Origin: Lachnospiraceae bacterium NC2004
GTDB lineage: Bacteria > Bacillota > Clostridia > Lachnospirales > Lachnospiraceae
Reading direction: 5' to 3'
Assembly: GCA_000621905.1 (NCBI GenBank)
Contig: JHXB01000001.1
Span: forward strand, 372,001 to 436,000
Length of the DNA: 64,000 bases
A model generated the notes under the pieces. That model worked only from the letters and a program-made list of their open reading frames with translations, had not been told where the DNA came from and searched no databases. Of this stretch, positions 26,678-35,619 are shown piece after piece. A program made the translations under genes and the position numbers. Positions within the stretch are counted from its first letter, which is position 1. Every line of letters starts with the position of its first letter.

Positions 26678-27025
26678 ATGGACGAGTTGGATGAAATGAT
26701 GGGCTTTAGTAGTCTTAACTTAAGCTACGAAGTACATATGCTTGATATAGACGGCGAATGTGTAGACTACAATGTGTATTTTGAGGATGCCGTCAATATA
26801 CAAGACAAGGAAGATGAGATATCAGATGCTATTTCTGCTTATTTTGAGCAGGAATATGCTGATGAATACATTGGATATGTTGATGTATCTTCTGATGATG
26901 ATAAGGTTAATATATATCTTGACCTTGGCAGTTCGGATGTTGATGGCACCGAAATCATTACAGGTGTTCTTAAAGCTGTAGACGGCGTAAGTGGTATTAA
27001 AGAAGTGCTTATTAATGAGGATTAA
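26678..27025 (+). CDS. Small acidic uncharacterised protein
   Basis: I do not recognise this 115-residue protein. It is strongly acidic (more than a quarter Asp plus Glu) with no membrane segment or signal peptide. Hydrophobic beta-like stretches (SLNLSYEVHMLDIDGECVDY, YIGYVDVSSDDDKVNIYLDL) alternate with a helix (DEISDAISAYFEQEYADEY), which suggests a compact alpha/beta fold. The ATG at 26678 has only a weak GGGTG upstream. It starts 17 bases after hisIE and is likely the last gene of that transcript; no tie to histidine synthesis can be shown. Confidence 0.72.
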   Translation: MDELDEMMGFSSLNLSYEVHMLDIDGECVDYNVYFEDAVNIQDKEDEISDAISAYFEQEYADEYIGYVDVSSDDDKVNIYLDLGSSDVDGTEIITGVLKAVDGVSGIKEVLINED

Positions 27026-27064
27026 TTATCATACAGAGAATAATAAACACGAGGAGAGTGTTAC

Positions 27065-27910
27065 ATGAAATCATTAAATAAGGCTTTTATGGAAGTTTAT
27101 GGTGAAGCACTTGCGCCATACGGATTTAGAAAGGTTAAGAGCAGGCAACCGTATATTATAAGATTGATAAATGATGAAATTGTACATGTGTTAACAGTGA
27201 TTAAGGAAGATACAGCAGATTACGAAACTAGTGGGTTTAGAATCTATGCCGGTGTAGCAACAGTGTATAGATTAAAGATTGATTTTGATGAAAAACCTTA
27301 CTATTGCAGAGATTGGTTGGTCAGTATTGATAAAATATATCAAAATGATGATTATTTTGAAGACAGAAATGATAGGTTTATCGGTAAGTATGGATACATT
27401 TATGGTAAGAACGATGAAAATGCATTAATGGAATGTATGAGAAAATCACTTGAAGGAACTAAAGAAGTAGCATTAAGAGTTTTTGAAAAGATTAATAATC
27501 TGAAAATGTGTATCAGTTTTTGGAAGTGTTATAGTATGACAGTTTATACTGTTCATATTAACATGTTACTGAAACCAAGTGAATCAAGTGAAGGAGCTGT
27601 TTCATTGCTTGTATTTGACTCTTGTGAGGATTTTAATGCATATTTAAAAGATGAATCTGATAAGTATGATGAGTGTATGATTAATTCTATAAAAACAGGG
27701 GATTGGACAGGGACTGTTGGTTACTGGGGAGGAACGGTTGAAGAATACATTGCTAATAAGGATTCCGGAAGAAGAAAGGAAGTTAGAAGGCTTAAACAGG
27801 AAGGATTTGCATATTTCAAGAATGATAAAGAGAACTATAAGATTGCTATGGGTGAGCTAAAAAGAAGGAAATCTAAAAATTTAGAGTATATAAGCGATGT
27901 TTTGTTATAA
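27065..27910 (+). CDS. Uncharacterised protein, DUF4304-like N-terminus
   Basis: The 281-residue soluble protein begins like DUF4304 proteins (KAFMEVYGEALAPYGFRKVKSRQPYIIRLINDEIVHVL, residues 6-43), a family with no known function. The middle has beta-rich segments (SGFRIYAGVATVYRLKIDF) and the C-terminal part is charged and helical (RRKEVRRLKQEGFAYFKNDKENY), ending in a TPR-like helix pair. AAA, GAA and TTA codons are used more than in the neighbours, which favour AAG, GAG and CTT, and base composition is more AT-rich, suggesting later arrival. It lies between hisIE and alaS, and breaks an otherwise housekeeping run. Confidence 0.7.
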   Translation: MKSLNKAFMEVYGEALAPYGFRKVKSRQPYIIRLINDEIVHVLTVIKEDTADYETSGFRIYAGVATVYRLKIDFDEKPYYCRDWLVSIDKIYQNDDYFEDRNDRFIGKYGYIYGKNDENALMECMRKSLEGTKEVALRVFEKINNLKMCISFWKCYSMTVYTVHINMLLKPSESSEGAVSLLVFDSCEDFNAYLKDESDKYDECMINSIKTGDWTGTVGYWGGTVEEYIANKDSGRRKEVRRLKQEGFAYFKNDKENYKIAMGELKRRKSKNLEYISDVLL

Positions 27911-28039
27911 CGTGATTTATATAGTTAAGTAGTTAAAATATAGCTGTTTATATGTATTGCTTTTGAACAGGAACAGATTGAAAAATCTGGTTAATAAATA
28001 ATATTGTACTGATATATAAGTTTTAGGAGGAATATTGAC

Positions 28040-30688
28040 ATGGAGAAGTACGGAGTTAATGAGCTTAGGGAGATGTATCTTAAGTTTTTTGAGAGTAAGG
28101 ATCATCTCAGAATGAAGAGTTTTTCGTTGGTTCCACATAATGATAACAGCTTACTGCTGATTAATGCAGGTATGGCACCTTTAAAGCCATATTTTACCGG
28201 ACAGGAGGTTCCGCCTAAGAAGAGAGTAACCACCTGTCAGAAATGTATCAGAACAGGTGATATTGACAATGTCGGTAAGACAGCTCGCCATGGTACATTT
28301 TTTGAGATGCTCGGTAATTTCAGCTTTGGCGATTATTTTAAGCATGAGGCTATTGCTTGGAGCTGGGAGTTTTTGACTGAGGTTGTTGGACTTGATAAGG
28401 ATAGATTATATCCTTCTGTTTATCAGGATGATGATGAAGCATTTGACATTTGGAATAAAGAGATAGGTATTGATAAAGACAGAATCTTTAGATTCGGCAA
28501 GGAAGACAACTTCTGGGAGCATGGTGCAGGACCTTGCGGACCTTGTTCTGAGATTTACTATGACAGAGGAGAGAAATATGGATGTGGTAAGCCTGATTGT
28601 ACTGTTGGTTGTGAGTGCGACAGATACATGGAGGTATGGAACAACGTATTTACCCAGTTCAACAACGATGGTAAGGGCAACTATGAGGAACTTGACAACA
28701 AGAATATTGATACAGGTATGGGACTTGAGCGTCTTGCTGTAGTTGTTCAGGATGTAGATTCCATTTTCGATGTTGATACTGTATGCGCACTTCGTAATAA
28801 GGTGTGCGAATTTGCTTCTAAGACTTATAAAGATAATTATGATGATGATGTAAGTATCAGACTTATTACAGATCATATCCGTTCGGCTACATTTATGATT
28901 AGTGACGGAATTATGCCTTCTAACGAGGGTAGAGGATATGTATTAAGGAGACTTATAAGAAGAGCTGCAAGACATGGTAAGAAGTTAGGAATTGATGACA
29001 AGTTCTTATATAAACTTGCTGACACCGTAATTGATGGTTCTAAGGATGGATATCCGGAGCTTTTAGAGAAGAAAGACTTTATCAACAAGGTTCTTCTTCA
29101 GGAGGAGGAGCAGTTCAATAAGACAATTGATCAGGGTCTTAATATCCTTGCAACCTACGAGGAGGAGCTTAAGAACAGTGATTCTAAGGAGCTTAAGGGC
29201 GAGGATGCGTTTAAGCTTTATGATACATACGGATTCCCTCTTGATCTTACTAAAGAGATATTAGAGGAGAAGGGCATAACTGTTGACGAGGAAGGCTTCT
29301 TAAAATGCATGCAGGTTCAGAAGGATACTGCAAGAAAAGCGAGAAAAGGCACTAACTATATGGGTGCTGATGCAACTGTATATGAGCAGCTTGACACAGG
29401 CCTTACGTCTGAGTTTATCGGATATGATAGATTAGAGGCTGATGGTAAGATTATTGCTTTATGTTCACTTTCAGAGGATAATGAGGCAGTTGTAGAGGCG
29501 TTAAGTGAAGGAGATACCGGCTCAATAATCACCGATGTGACACCATTCTATGGAACTATGGGTGGTCAGGTAGGAGATAAGGGTGTTATTGTTACCGCTG
29601 ACGGAGAGTTTAAGGTTAATGAGACTCTTCATGTTGCAGGCTCTAAGATTGCACATGTCGGTGTTATGACCAAGGGTATGATTAAGTCGGGTGACACGGT
29701 TACACTTAAGGTAGACGCTGAGTTAAGAAGCATGACATGTAAGAACCATAGCGCTACTCACTTACTTCAAAAGGCACTTAGAGACACGTTAGGTACTCAT
29801 GTTGAGCAGGCAGGTTCATATCAGGATTCTATGCGTACGAGATTCGATTTCTCGCATTTTCAGGCAATGACTCCTGATGAACTTAAGGCTGTTGAGGATG
29901 CTGTTAATCAGAAGATTTCTGAAGATATTTCTGTTAAGACAGAGGTTATGAGCATTGAGGATGCTAAGAAGACCGGAGCTATGGCACTTTTCGGTGAGAA
30001 GTACGGTGATGAGGTAAGAGTTGTATCAATGAGCGATTATTCGGTAGAGCTTTGCGGTGGTACACATGTTGCTTCAACCGGTCAGATTGGAAGCTTCAAG
30101 ATTGTATCTGAGGCAGGTGTTGCTGCCGGCGTTAGACGTATTGAGGCTATTACAGGCAATAATGTCCTTAAGTATTATCAGGATATCGAAGATAAGCTTA
30201 ACAAGGTAGCTTCAATCTTAAAGAGTAATCCGTCTAATGTTATTGAGAAGGCGGAGCATATTGTTAAAGACAACAAGGCTCTTAATTCAGAACTTGAATC
30301 ATTAAAGAGCAAGATGGCTTCTTCTGCACTTGACAATGTTATGGATAGTGTTGTTGATGTCAATGGGGTTAAGCTTCTTGCGACAAGTGTTTCAGGTGTT
30401 GATATGAATGCTTTAAGAGACTTAGGTGACAAGCTTAAGGCAGATCTTGGTGAGGGAGTTATCCTTCTTGCAAGTGATGTTGACGGCAAGGTTAACTTGG
30501 TTGCAATGGCAACAGATGAGGCTATATCTAAGGGCGCTCATGCAGGCAATCTTATTAAGGCTGTTGCTTCTAAGGTTGGCGGTGGCGGCGGTGGCCGTCC
30601 TAATATGGCACAGGCAGGCGGTAAGAATCCTTCCGGTATTCCTGATGCAATTGCAGCTGCTGCTGAAGCTTTAAAGGCTCAATTATAG
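28040..30688 (+). CDS. alaS: Alanyl-tRNA synthetase
   Basis: The 882-residue class II synthetase has the catalytic core at the N-terminus (LRMKSFSLVPHNDNSLLLINAGMAPLKPYF), an editing domain with HSATHLLQKAL and CGGTHV (zinc and water-binding His/Cys), and a C-terminal DHHA1 domain with the glycine-rich VGGGGGGRPNMAQAGG. It charges tRNA-Ala and clears mischarged Ser and Gly. Length is normal. AGGAGG lies before the ATG. The 129-base leader contains no T-box sequence that I can see. Confidence 0.98.
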   Translation: MEKYGVNELREMYLKFFESKDHLRMKSFSLVPHNDNSLLLINAGMAPLKPYFTGQEVPPKKRVTTCQKCIRTGDIDNVGKTARHGTFFEMLGNFSFGDYFKHEAIAWSWEFLTEVVGLDKDRLYPSVYQDDDEAFDIWNKEIGIDKDRIFRFGKEDNFWEHGAGPCGPCSEIYYDRGEKYGCGKPDCTVGCECDRYMEVWNNVFTQFNNDGKGNYEELDNKNIDTGMGLERLAVVVQDVDSIFDVDTVCALRNKVCEFASKTYKDNYDDDVSIRLITDHIRSATFMISDGIMPSNEGRGYVLRRLIRRAARHGKKLGIDDKFLYKLADTVIDGSKDGYPELLEKKDFINKVLLQEEEQFNKTIDQGLNILATYEEELKNSDSKELKGEDAFKLYDTYGFPLDLTKEILEEKGITVDEEGFLKCMQVQKDTARKARKGTNYMGADATVYEQLDTGLTSEFIGYDRLEADGKIIALCSLSEDNEAVVEALSEGDTGSIITDVTPFYGTMGGQVGDKGVIVTADGEFKVNETLHVAGSKIAHVGVMTKGMIKSGDTVTLKVDAELRSMTCKNHSATHLLQKALRDTLGTHVEQAGSYQDSMRTRFDFSHFQAMTPDELKAVEDAVNQKISEDISVKTEVMSIEDAKKTGAMALFGEKYGDEVRVVSMSDYSVELCGGTHVASTGQIGSFKIVSEAGVAAGVRRIEAITGNNVLKYYQDIEDKLNKVASILKSNPSNVIEKAEHIVKDNKALNSELESLKSKMASSALDNVMDSVVDVNGVKLLATSVSGVDMNALRDLGDKLKADLGEGVILLASDVDGKVNLVAMATDEAISKGAHAGNLIKAVASKVGGGGGGRPNMAQAGGKNPSGIPDAIAAAAEALKAQL

Positions 30689-30707
30689 TATTTAACAGGG
30701 TGAGAGT

Positions 30708-32330
30708 ATGAAGTTTAAGACTGTTTTTATTATATGTTTGTTTCTAGGTTCTGCGTTAATAGGCGCAGGACTTGGATTTTCCAAGATTTATCTTGATAAA
30801 CAGATTAAACCTACTATAACCCTGCCTGAGACTGTCGTAATTTCGCATGTCTCAACAGATGTATTTGATTATATTGACTATTCTAAGGATGCTTCTTTTA
30901 TGTTGACGGGATATATCCGTCTTGACAGGAGCATCCTGTTAAATTGTTATGACGCTTTTAACGAGCAGTTTCATTGTGACAATATCATGGGAGATGTAAG
31001 GAGTATCCTTACTCACCAGGGTACATGTCTATCTACCATAAACGGTACATTTGCAGGCGAATACGAAGCGCCTCCTGAGAAAGAATACCCATATGCAGGT
31101 AAGAAGTATTATAACGCTCCTAGTGAATTTGCAGAGGCAATAGGCAAATCTGCGATTACTTATGCTGCCATGGCCAATGACAGAGTTAATGACGGCGACT
31201 TTGACGGACTAGAGAACACCAAGAGGACATTGATGAACAACGGTGTTACATCTATTGGGATCGCTGATACATTTGAAAACAGATTCGAATATGAGGATAT
31301 TGACAGTGAAGGTATTAAGATAAGGGTATATTCATATACCGAGAGTATACATAAGCCACTTGATAAGGCTTATTATTACTCGGTCAATATGTTAAATACC
31401 GACAAAGACGTAGATAAGCTTGTGAAGAGTGTTAAGGACTCTAAGAAGGGAATGTGCGATATTGCCTGTGTTTGTATATCATTTGCAAATGCTGACAACA
31501 AGATTACCACTCATCAGCGAGAAGTGACTAAGAGATTACTTGATGCTGGCGCAGATATTGTATACGCAACCAATCCTGATATCATTGAGCCTATGGAGAT
31601 TAGAAAGACCAAGCTTAAGTCGGGTAAAGTCAAGTATCAATTTGCTTTTTATTCGTTAGGATGCTTGCTTAGCGGTGCAACGGGATCTGTCGGTAACGTT
31701 CCTAAGAATTCCGGAATTCTGGCTAAGATACATTACGATCAGGATAATATGAATACATTTGTCTCTGAAGTGTCATTTGCACCGACATACTGCGTTTCTT
31801 ATCCGACTGTCGAGGATTATGATGAAGCGGGAATGCATGTTAAGGTCTTTGATATGGGTGGTATTTATAAGTATGTCGACAAGGGTGGCGTATCTAAGGG
31901 ACGGATTAAGGTTAAATCCCCAAGAGTTAATCATCCTATACCTGATTATGATTCCAGAAATCAGCATCCGACTGAGGAACCTGCAACTACTGAGGCCAGA
32001 AAGAAGAGTGATATTCTCATTCCTGATATTACGGAGGCGCCGGCAACAACAACTGAAACGCCTCAAACTGAGGCTACAACGGAGGAAGATAATAACTCAT
32101 CTACTCTTGAGACAGGTATTGCCGGAATCTTTATTAACAATGGATTTGGGCTTATAAGGGCTCACGCCGCCAAAAAGGAGCAGATTGTCGACGATTTCTA
32201 CTTGGATAATCTTGCTACTTCTGATTTTAAGACTGTGAGTAGGTCTTATAAGAGTTGCGTTGATAGGTTGTTTTCGGGCACGGGATACAAGTATCGCGAA
32301 AAGGACGGATGGTTTTATCTAAAACCTTGA
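30708..32330 (+). CDS. CapA-like protein with lost metal ligands
   Basis: The 540-residue protein starts with an uncleaved-looking membrane anchor (5-27) and an extracellular domain (about 60-390) of the CapA/PgsA metallophosphatase-like fold. The fold is visible in LTGYIRLDRSIL (66-77), AAMANDRVNDGDFDGLENTKRTLMNNGVTSIG (153-184) and LDAGADIVYATNPDIIEPME. Every expected metal ligand differs: the Asp of GD is Y69, ANNH reads A-N-D-R (156-159), HWG reads S-F-A (258-260) and GHHPH reads A-T-N-P-D (287-291). A Pro/Thr/Glu-rich linker (about 425-470) precedes a final domain (470-540). It is probably not a phosphatase. No poly-gamma-glutamate genes are nearby. Confidence 0.78.
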   Translation: MKFKTVFIICLFLGSALIGAGLGFSKIYLDKQIKPTITLPETVVISHVSTDVFDYIDYSKDASFMLTGYIRLDRSILLNCYDAFNEQFHCDNIMGDVRSILTHQGTCLSTINGTFAGEYEAPPEKEYPYAGKKYYNAPSEFAEAIGKSAITYAAMANDRVNDGDFDGLENTKRTLMNNGVTSIGIADTFENRFEYEDIDSEGIKIRVYSYTESIHKPLDKAYYYSVNMLNTDKDVDKLVKSVKDSKKGMCDIACVCISFANADNKITTHQREVTKRLLDAGADIVYATNPDIIEPMEIRKTKLKSGKVKYQFAFYSLGCLLSGATGSVGNVPKNSGILAKIHYDQDNMNTFVSEVSFAPTYCVSYPTVEDYDEAGMHVKVFDMGGIYKYVDKGGVSKGRIKVKSPRVNHPIPDYDSRNQHPTEEPATTEARKKSDILIPDITEAPATTTETPQTEATTEEDNNSSTLETGIAGIFINNGFGLIRAHAAKKEQIVDDFYLDNLATSDFKTVSRSYKSCVDRLFSGTGYKYREKDGWFYLKP

Positions 32331-32346
32331 GCGCACATTCATCTTA

Positions 32347-32424
32347 CCATATAAGTCACAGACCATCCGCTCATTGCATTCGCGGATGTCGCTTATAAAT
32401 AAGCTTATGTCTGTGACTATATGG
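32347..32424 (+). ncRNA. Predicted three-way-junction RNA element
   Basis: The outer stem pairs CCATATAAGTCACAGAC (32347-32363) with GTCTGTGACTATATGG (32409-32424): 16 pairs with one bulged A. Inside it are a perfect 7-bp arm, CATCCGC (32364-32370) with GCGGATG (32382-32388), and a 5-bp arm, GCTTA (32391-32395) with TAAGC (32400-32404). All three helices are coaxially compatible and use almost all bases. No promoter was recognised directly upstream, so it may be the 3' untranslated region of the CapA-like gene. I do not recognise it as a known family; strand is assumed from the gene. Confidence 0.5.
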
Positions 32425-32445
32425 CGGGTGAATTGTATTCACCCG
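32425..32445 (+). other. Perfect hairpin following the three-way junction
   Basis: CGGGTGAAT (32425-32433), loop TGT, ATTCACCCG (32437-32445). It abuts the junction stem with no gap. The following bases (TAGTTTAAAAT) are not a clear U tract, so it may be a structural part of the same RNA rather than a terminator. Confidence 0.55.
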
Positions 32446-32451
32446 TAGTTT

Positions 32452-32503
32452 AAAATATAAAAATCATCTTACATGCAAGCATGACGAGTGATTTTTATAT
32501 TTT
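32452..32503. terminator. Bidirectional terminator before rpsU
   Basis: AAAATATAAAAATCA (32452-32466) pairs with TGATTTTTATATTTT (32489-32503), a perfect 15-bp stem with an inner hairpin CATGC-AA-GCATG (32472-32483). The A-rich and T-rich arms can provide the U tract on either strand. Confidence 0.8.
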
Positions 32504-32536
32504 AATCTATTAAGATGAATAATTCTAAAAAATATA

Positions 32537-32564
32537 TTGACGATTTTTGAAAATATGGTATAAT
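32537..32564 (+). promoter_or_regulatory. rpsU promoter
   Basis: TTGACG (32537-32542), a 16-base spacer and a consensus TATAAT (32559-32564) with TGG before it (extended -10). It gives a leader of about 88 bases that contains GTGCTA/TAGCAC and TTGTTG/CAAC complementarities, possibly a fold used for S21 control; the regulatory role is not shown. The 329 bases between the CapA-like gene and rpsU hold only this promoter and the structured elements listed separately. Confidence 0.88.
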
Positions 32565-32659
32565 TGTTTCGGTGCTAAGGAATTCATTAAATTATAGATT
32601 ATTGTTGTAACCCTCATAGCACTTTGCAACCAGCAATCGGAGGGAGGTTAGGTCAGGAT

Positions 32660-32836
32660 ATGTCAAATGTTGTAGTTAAAGAGAACGAAACATTAGATAG
32701 CGCTCTTAGAAGATTCAAGAGGAATTGCCAGAAGGCTGGCATCCAGCAGGAGATTCGTAAGCGTGAGCATTACGAGAAGCCAAGCGTTAGACGCAAGAAG
32801 AAATCTGAGGCTGCTCGCAAAAGAAAGTTCAAATAA
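32660..32836 (+). CDS. rpsU: 30S ribosomal protein S21
   Basis: The 58-residue basic protein matches bS21: [20 protein letters not shown] at the start, then [24 protein letters not shown] and a lysine/arginine-rich end. It binds the 30S platform near the anti-Shine-Dalgarno helix. The start is ATG 32660 (from homology and length); the in-frame ATG at 32624 would add 12 unrelated residues and is rejected. GGAGGGAGG lies about 11 bases before. It has its own promoter and terminator, and the next gene is phoH rather than a yqeY-type gene. Confidence 0.97.
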   Translation: MSNVVVKENETLDSALRRFKRNCQKAGIQQEIRKREHYEKPSVRRKKKSEAARKRKFK

Positions 32837-32850
32837 TCGAATTCTATCAG

Positions 32851-32880
32851 GGAAGGTGCAATTGCATCTTCCTTTTTTTA
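32851..32880 (+). terminator. rpsU terminator
   Basis: GGAAGGTGCA (32851-32860) pairs with TGCATCTTCC (32863-32872, one G-T), followed by seven T. Confidence 0.9.
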
Positions 32881-32931
32881 TTTCACATAATAATGATGAA
32901 TAATTCTGTATACTATATTTTGTATTTTTTC

Positions 32932-32960
32932 TTGTATGACAACACTAATTATGGTAAAAT
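32932..32960 (+). promoter_or_regulatory. Probable promoter for phoH-ybeY
   Basis: TTGTAT (32932-32937), a 17-base spacer and TAAAAT (32955-32960) with TGG before it. It lies 30 bases upstream of the phoH start and just after the rpsU terminator. Confidence 0.62.
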
Positions 32961-32990
32961 GATGTAGTATATTGGGAAAGGAATGACTAT

Positions 32991-33998
32991 ATGGAGAATA
33001 TAGAGCGTACGCTTAAAGTCACCAACCGCCATATTCAGAATGTTTTCGGGCAATTTGATTCATATATGAAGAAGATTGAGGACAGACTTAACGTGTCGAT
33101 GGTGTTCAGAGATGATCTTTTGAAAGTCAGTGGAGATGCTGGTATGGTAAGTAAGGCTATATCTGTCATCACAGAGCTTATGAAACTTTCTGAGAGAGGC
33201 AATGACATAACTGAGCAGAATGTAGATTATGCTATTGATTTGAGCCTTATTGATCACGAGGAAGAGCTTTCGGAACTCGATAAGAATGTCATCTGTCATA
33301 CGATACTTGGCAAGCCTGTTAAGCCTAAGACTATAGGACAACAGCAATATGTCGAGAACATTAAGGATAAGATGATAACATTTGGAGTCGGGCCTGCCGG
33401 AACCGGTAAGACTTATCTTGCCATGGCTCTAGCTATTACAGCATTTAAGCAGAATCAGGTCAATAGAATCATTCTTACCCGTCCGGCAATCGAGGCGGGA
33501 GAGAAGCTTGGATTCTTGCCGGGTGATTTGCAGAGTAAGGTTGATCCGTATCTTAGACCGTTATACGACGCTTTATATCAGATTATGGGAGCTGAGACAT
33601 TTCAACGCAATATGGAGAGCGGACTTATAGAGGTTGCTCCGCTTGCATATATGAGAGGAAGAACACTTGATAATGCATTTGTCGTGTTAGATGAAGCGCA
33701 GAATACAACACCAGCACAGATGAAGATGTTTCTTACCCGTATAGGTTTTGGATCTAAGGCTGTTATTACAGGTGATTTGACACAGAAGGATTTGCCTAAG
33801 GATCAGGTTTCAGGATTGGAGATAGCGCTTAAGGTGTTATCGCCTATAGACGAGATTGGTATCAGCCATCTTACAAGTGTTGACGTTGTCAGACATCCTC
33901 TTGTACAGAAGATTGTCAAGGCATACGAGGATTACGAGAGCAAGAAGGTCAAAAATCCTAAGCACGACAAGAATGACAATCAGAATAAGAGGCGATAG
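32991..33998 (+). CDS. PhoH-family ATPase
   Basis: The 335-residue protein has an N-terminal KH-like region (1-75) and a PhoH ATPase core with Walker A GPAGTGKTYLAMALA (about 130-144), RPAIEAGEKLGFLPGDLQSKVDPYLRPLYDAL and Walker B FVVLDEAQN. PhoH proteins with ybeY next to them, as here, are linked to RNA metabolism and ribosome maturation; phosphate regulation is only historical naming. AAAGGA precedes the ATG. It is three bases from ybeY. Confidence 0.94.
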   Translation: MENIERTLKVTNRHIQNVFGQFDSYMKKIEDRLNVSMVFRDDLLKVSGDAGMVSKAISVITELMKLSERGNDITEQNVDYAIDLSLIDHEEELSELDKNVICHTILGKPVKPKTIGQQQYVENIKDKMITFGVGPAGTGKTYLAMALAITAFKQNQVNRIILTRPAIEAGEKLGFLPGDLQSKVDPYLRPLYDALYQIMGAETFQRNMESGLIEVAPLAYMRGRTLDNAFVVLDEAQNTTPAQMKMFLTRIGFGSKAVITGDLTQKDLPKDQVSGLEIALKVLSPIDEIGISHLTSVDVVRHPLVQKIVKAYEDYESKKVKNPKHDKNDNQNKRR

Positions 33999-34000
33999 AC

Positions 34001-34498
34001 ATGAATGTAGAGATTATATATGACACCGAATACAAGCTTGACATTGAGGCTGACAAGATTATCAATGAAGTCGTCAAGGTAGCTATTGACGAGTATTACG
34101 GTGATGATGATATAGAATTATCGGTTACCTTAACCGATGACGAGGGTATCAAGAAGCTTAACAGCGAATTTAGGGAGATTGATTCTCCTACGGATGTGTT
34201 GTCATTTCCTATGTTGGAATTTGGAACTCCCGGTGATTTCGAGACTGTATCTGATGTTAGCGATATTGTCGATCCGGATACAGACGAGATAATGCTTGGT
34301 GATATAGTTATATCATTGGAGAAGGTTGTATCACAGGCTTTAGAATACGGGCATTCGAAAGACAGAGAACTTGCTTTTTTGGTAGCTCACTCGATGCTTC
34401 ATCTTATGGGATATGACCATATGGATGATATTGAGAGAGAAGACATGGAGAAGAGGCAGGAAGATATACTTCAATTAGCAGGATATACAAGGGATTAA
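34001..34498 (+). CDS. ybeY: Endoribonuclease YbeY
   Basis: The 165-residue protein has the zinc-binding motif HSMLHLMGYDH (about 129-139) and the upstream REIDSPTDVLSFPM (about 57-70). YbeY takes part in 16S rRNA 3'-end processing and ribosome quality control. An acidic insertion (DIVDPDTDEIML) precedes GDIVISLEKV. Length is normal. It begins two bases after the phoH stop with a weak ribosome-binding site, so translation is likely coupled. Confidence 0.96.
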   Translation: MNVEIIYDTEYKLDIEADKIINEVVKVAIDEYYGDDDIELSVTLTDDEGIKKLNSEFREIDSPTDVLSFPMLEFGTPGDFETVSDVSDIVDPDTDEIMLGDIVISLEKVVSQALEYGHSKDRELAFLVAHSMLHLMGYDHMDDIEREDMEKRQEDILQLAGYTRD

Positions 34499-34521
34499 CC
34501 CTTAAGTTTCAGGAGGTTATT

Positions 34522-35607
34522 ATGAAGAACTTTAAACAACTTATCATTTTTACACTTGCGTTAGGACTTGTTTTAACCGGATGTGGTAAGAAAGAAGGCG
34601 CTACTCAGGCGAAGAAAGTCGATATGACGCTTTTTGAGACCGAAGGAAGTGTTGTTGAGCCTATCGATTACGATTTTATTAAGGGCAAGACTTATAGTCA
34701 GCTTACCGGCGAGCTCATAAGCGAGAAGGTTGCCAAGAACCGTATTGTTACCTGTATGATTAACAATATCGATCAGGCTATGCCACAGTCAGGTTTAAGC
34801 GAGGCTGATATCATGTATGAGTGTGTTGTTGAGGGTGGTATCACAAGACTTATGGGTGTATTCCAGGATTACAAGAAGATTAAGAAGCTTGGACCAGTAA
34901 GAAGTGCAAGACATTACTATGTTGATTACTCTACCGAATACAAGGCTGTTTATGCTCATTTTGGACAGACCAAATACGCTGTAAGAGAGATGAAGAAGAT
35001 GAAGACCGAGGAACTCAGTGGTTTGAGCGCATTGGGTTACAAGGTATTCTACCGCGATAATACAAGAGTTGCTCCTCATAATGCATATACCGATGGTGAG
35101 AAGATATGCTTAGGTATCAAGGAAGCTAAGTTTAAGAATACCAACAAGCTTAAGGAGAACAGGTTTGATTTCAACTATGAAGTTGAAGAGTTAGAAGACG
35201 ACAATGCTAAGAAATGTAACTATATTGATTTGAAATACAACAGTTACTCACACCCACATTTTGAGTATATTGATGGTAAGTATTATCGTTGGCAGTATAA
35301 TACCAAGCACATCGATGATATTACTGGCAAGCAGCTTTGTTACGAGAATGTTATTATTCAGTTTGCCAAGTATTCCAATATCGATCACAACGGTTATCAG
35401 GATGTTGATCTTATAGGAGAGGGCAAGGGTTATTATTGTACAGAGGGCAAGTACATCCCTATTACCTGGGCTAAGACAAGCAAAAAGTCATTTACCAATT
35501 TCTTTACCAAGGATGGTAAGGACTTGAAAGTCAATCCGGGTAACACATTTATCAGTGTATTCCCTACTGCTGACAAGAAGAACATTTCATTTAAGAAGCC
35601 TGAATAA
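34522..35607 (+). CDS. DUF3048-family (YerB-like) lipoprotein
   Basis: The 361-residue protein has a lipoprotein signal peptide with lipobox LTGC (Cys21). The mature part starts with a short linker and continues with the DUF3048 domain: MINNIDQAMPQSGLSEADIM (about 78-97), VEGGITRLMGVFQDY, GPVRSARHYYVDYSTEYKAVYAHFGQT, and a C-terminal part with WAKTSKKSFTNFFTKDGKDL. It would be anchored outside the cell membrane. The family (YerB) is common in Firmicutes and has no proven function. AGGAGG precedes the ATG. Confidence 0.92.
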   Translation: MKNFKQLIIFTLALGLVLTGCGKKEGATQAKKVDMTLFETEGSVVEPIDYDFIKGKTYSQLTGELISEKVAKNRIVTCMINNIDQAMPQSGLSEADIMYECVVEGGITRLMGVFQDYKKIKKLGPVRSARHYYVDYSTEYKAVYAHFGQTKYAVREMKKMKTEELSGLSALGYKVFYRDNTRVAPHNAYTDGEKICLGIKEAKFKNTNKLKENRFDFNYEVEELEDDNAKKCNYIDLKYNSYSHPHFEYIDGKYYRWQYNTKHIDDITGKQLCYENVIIQFAKYSNIDHNGYQDVDLIGEGKGYYCTEGKYIPITWAKTSKKSFTNFFTKDGKDLKVNPGNTFISVFPTADKKNISFKKPE

Positions 35608-35619
35608 TAGGAGATTTAT

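Noticed and set aside
27911-28039. Possible T-box leader before alaS
   Set aside because: Only 129 bases, without the conserved T-box anti-terminator sequence or a terminator.
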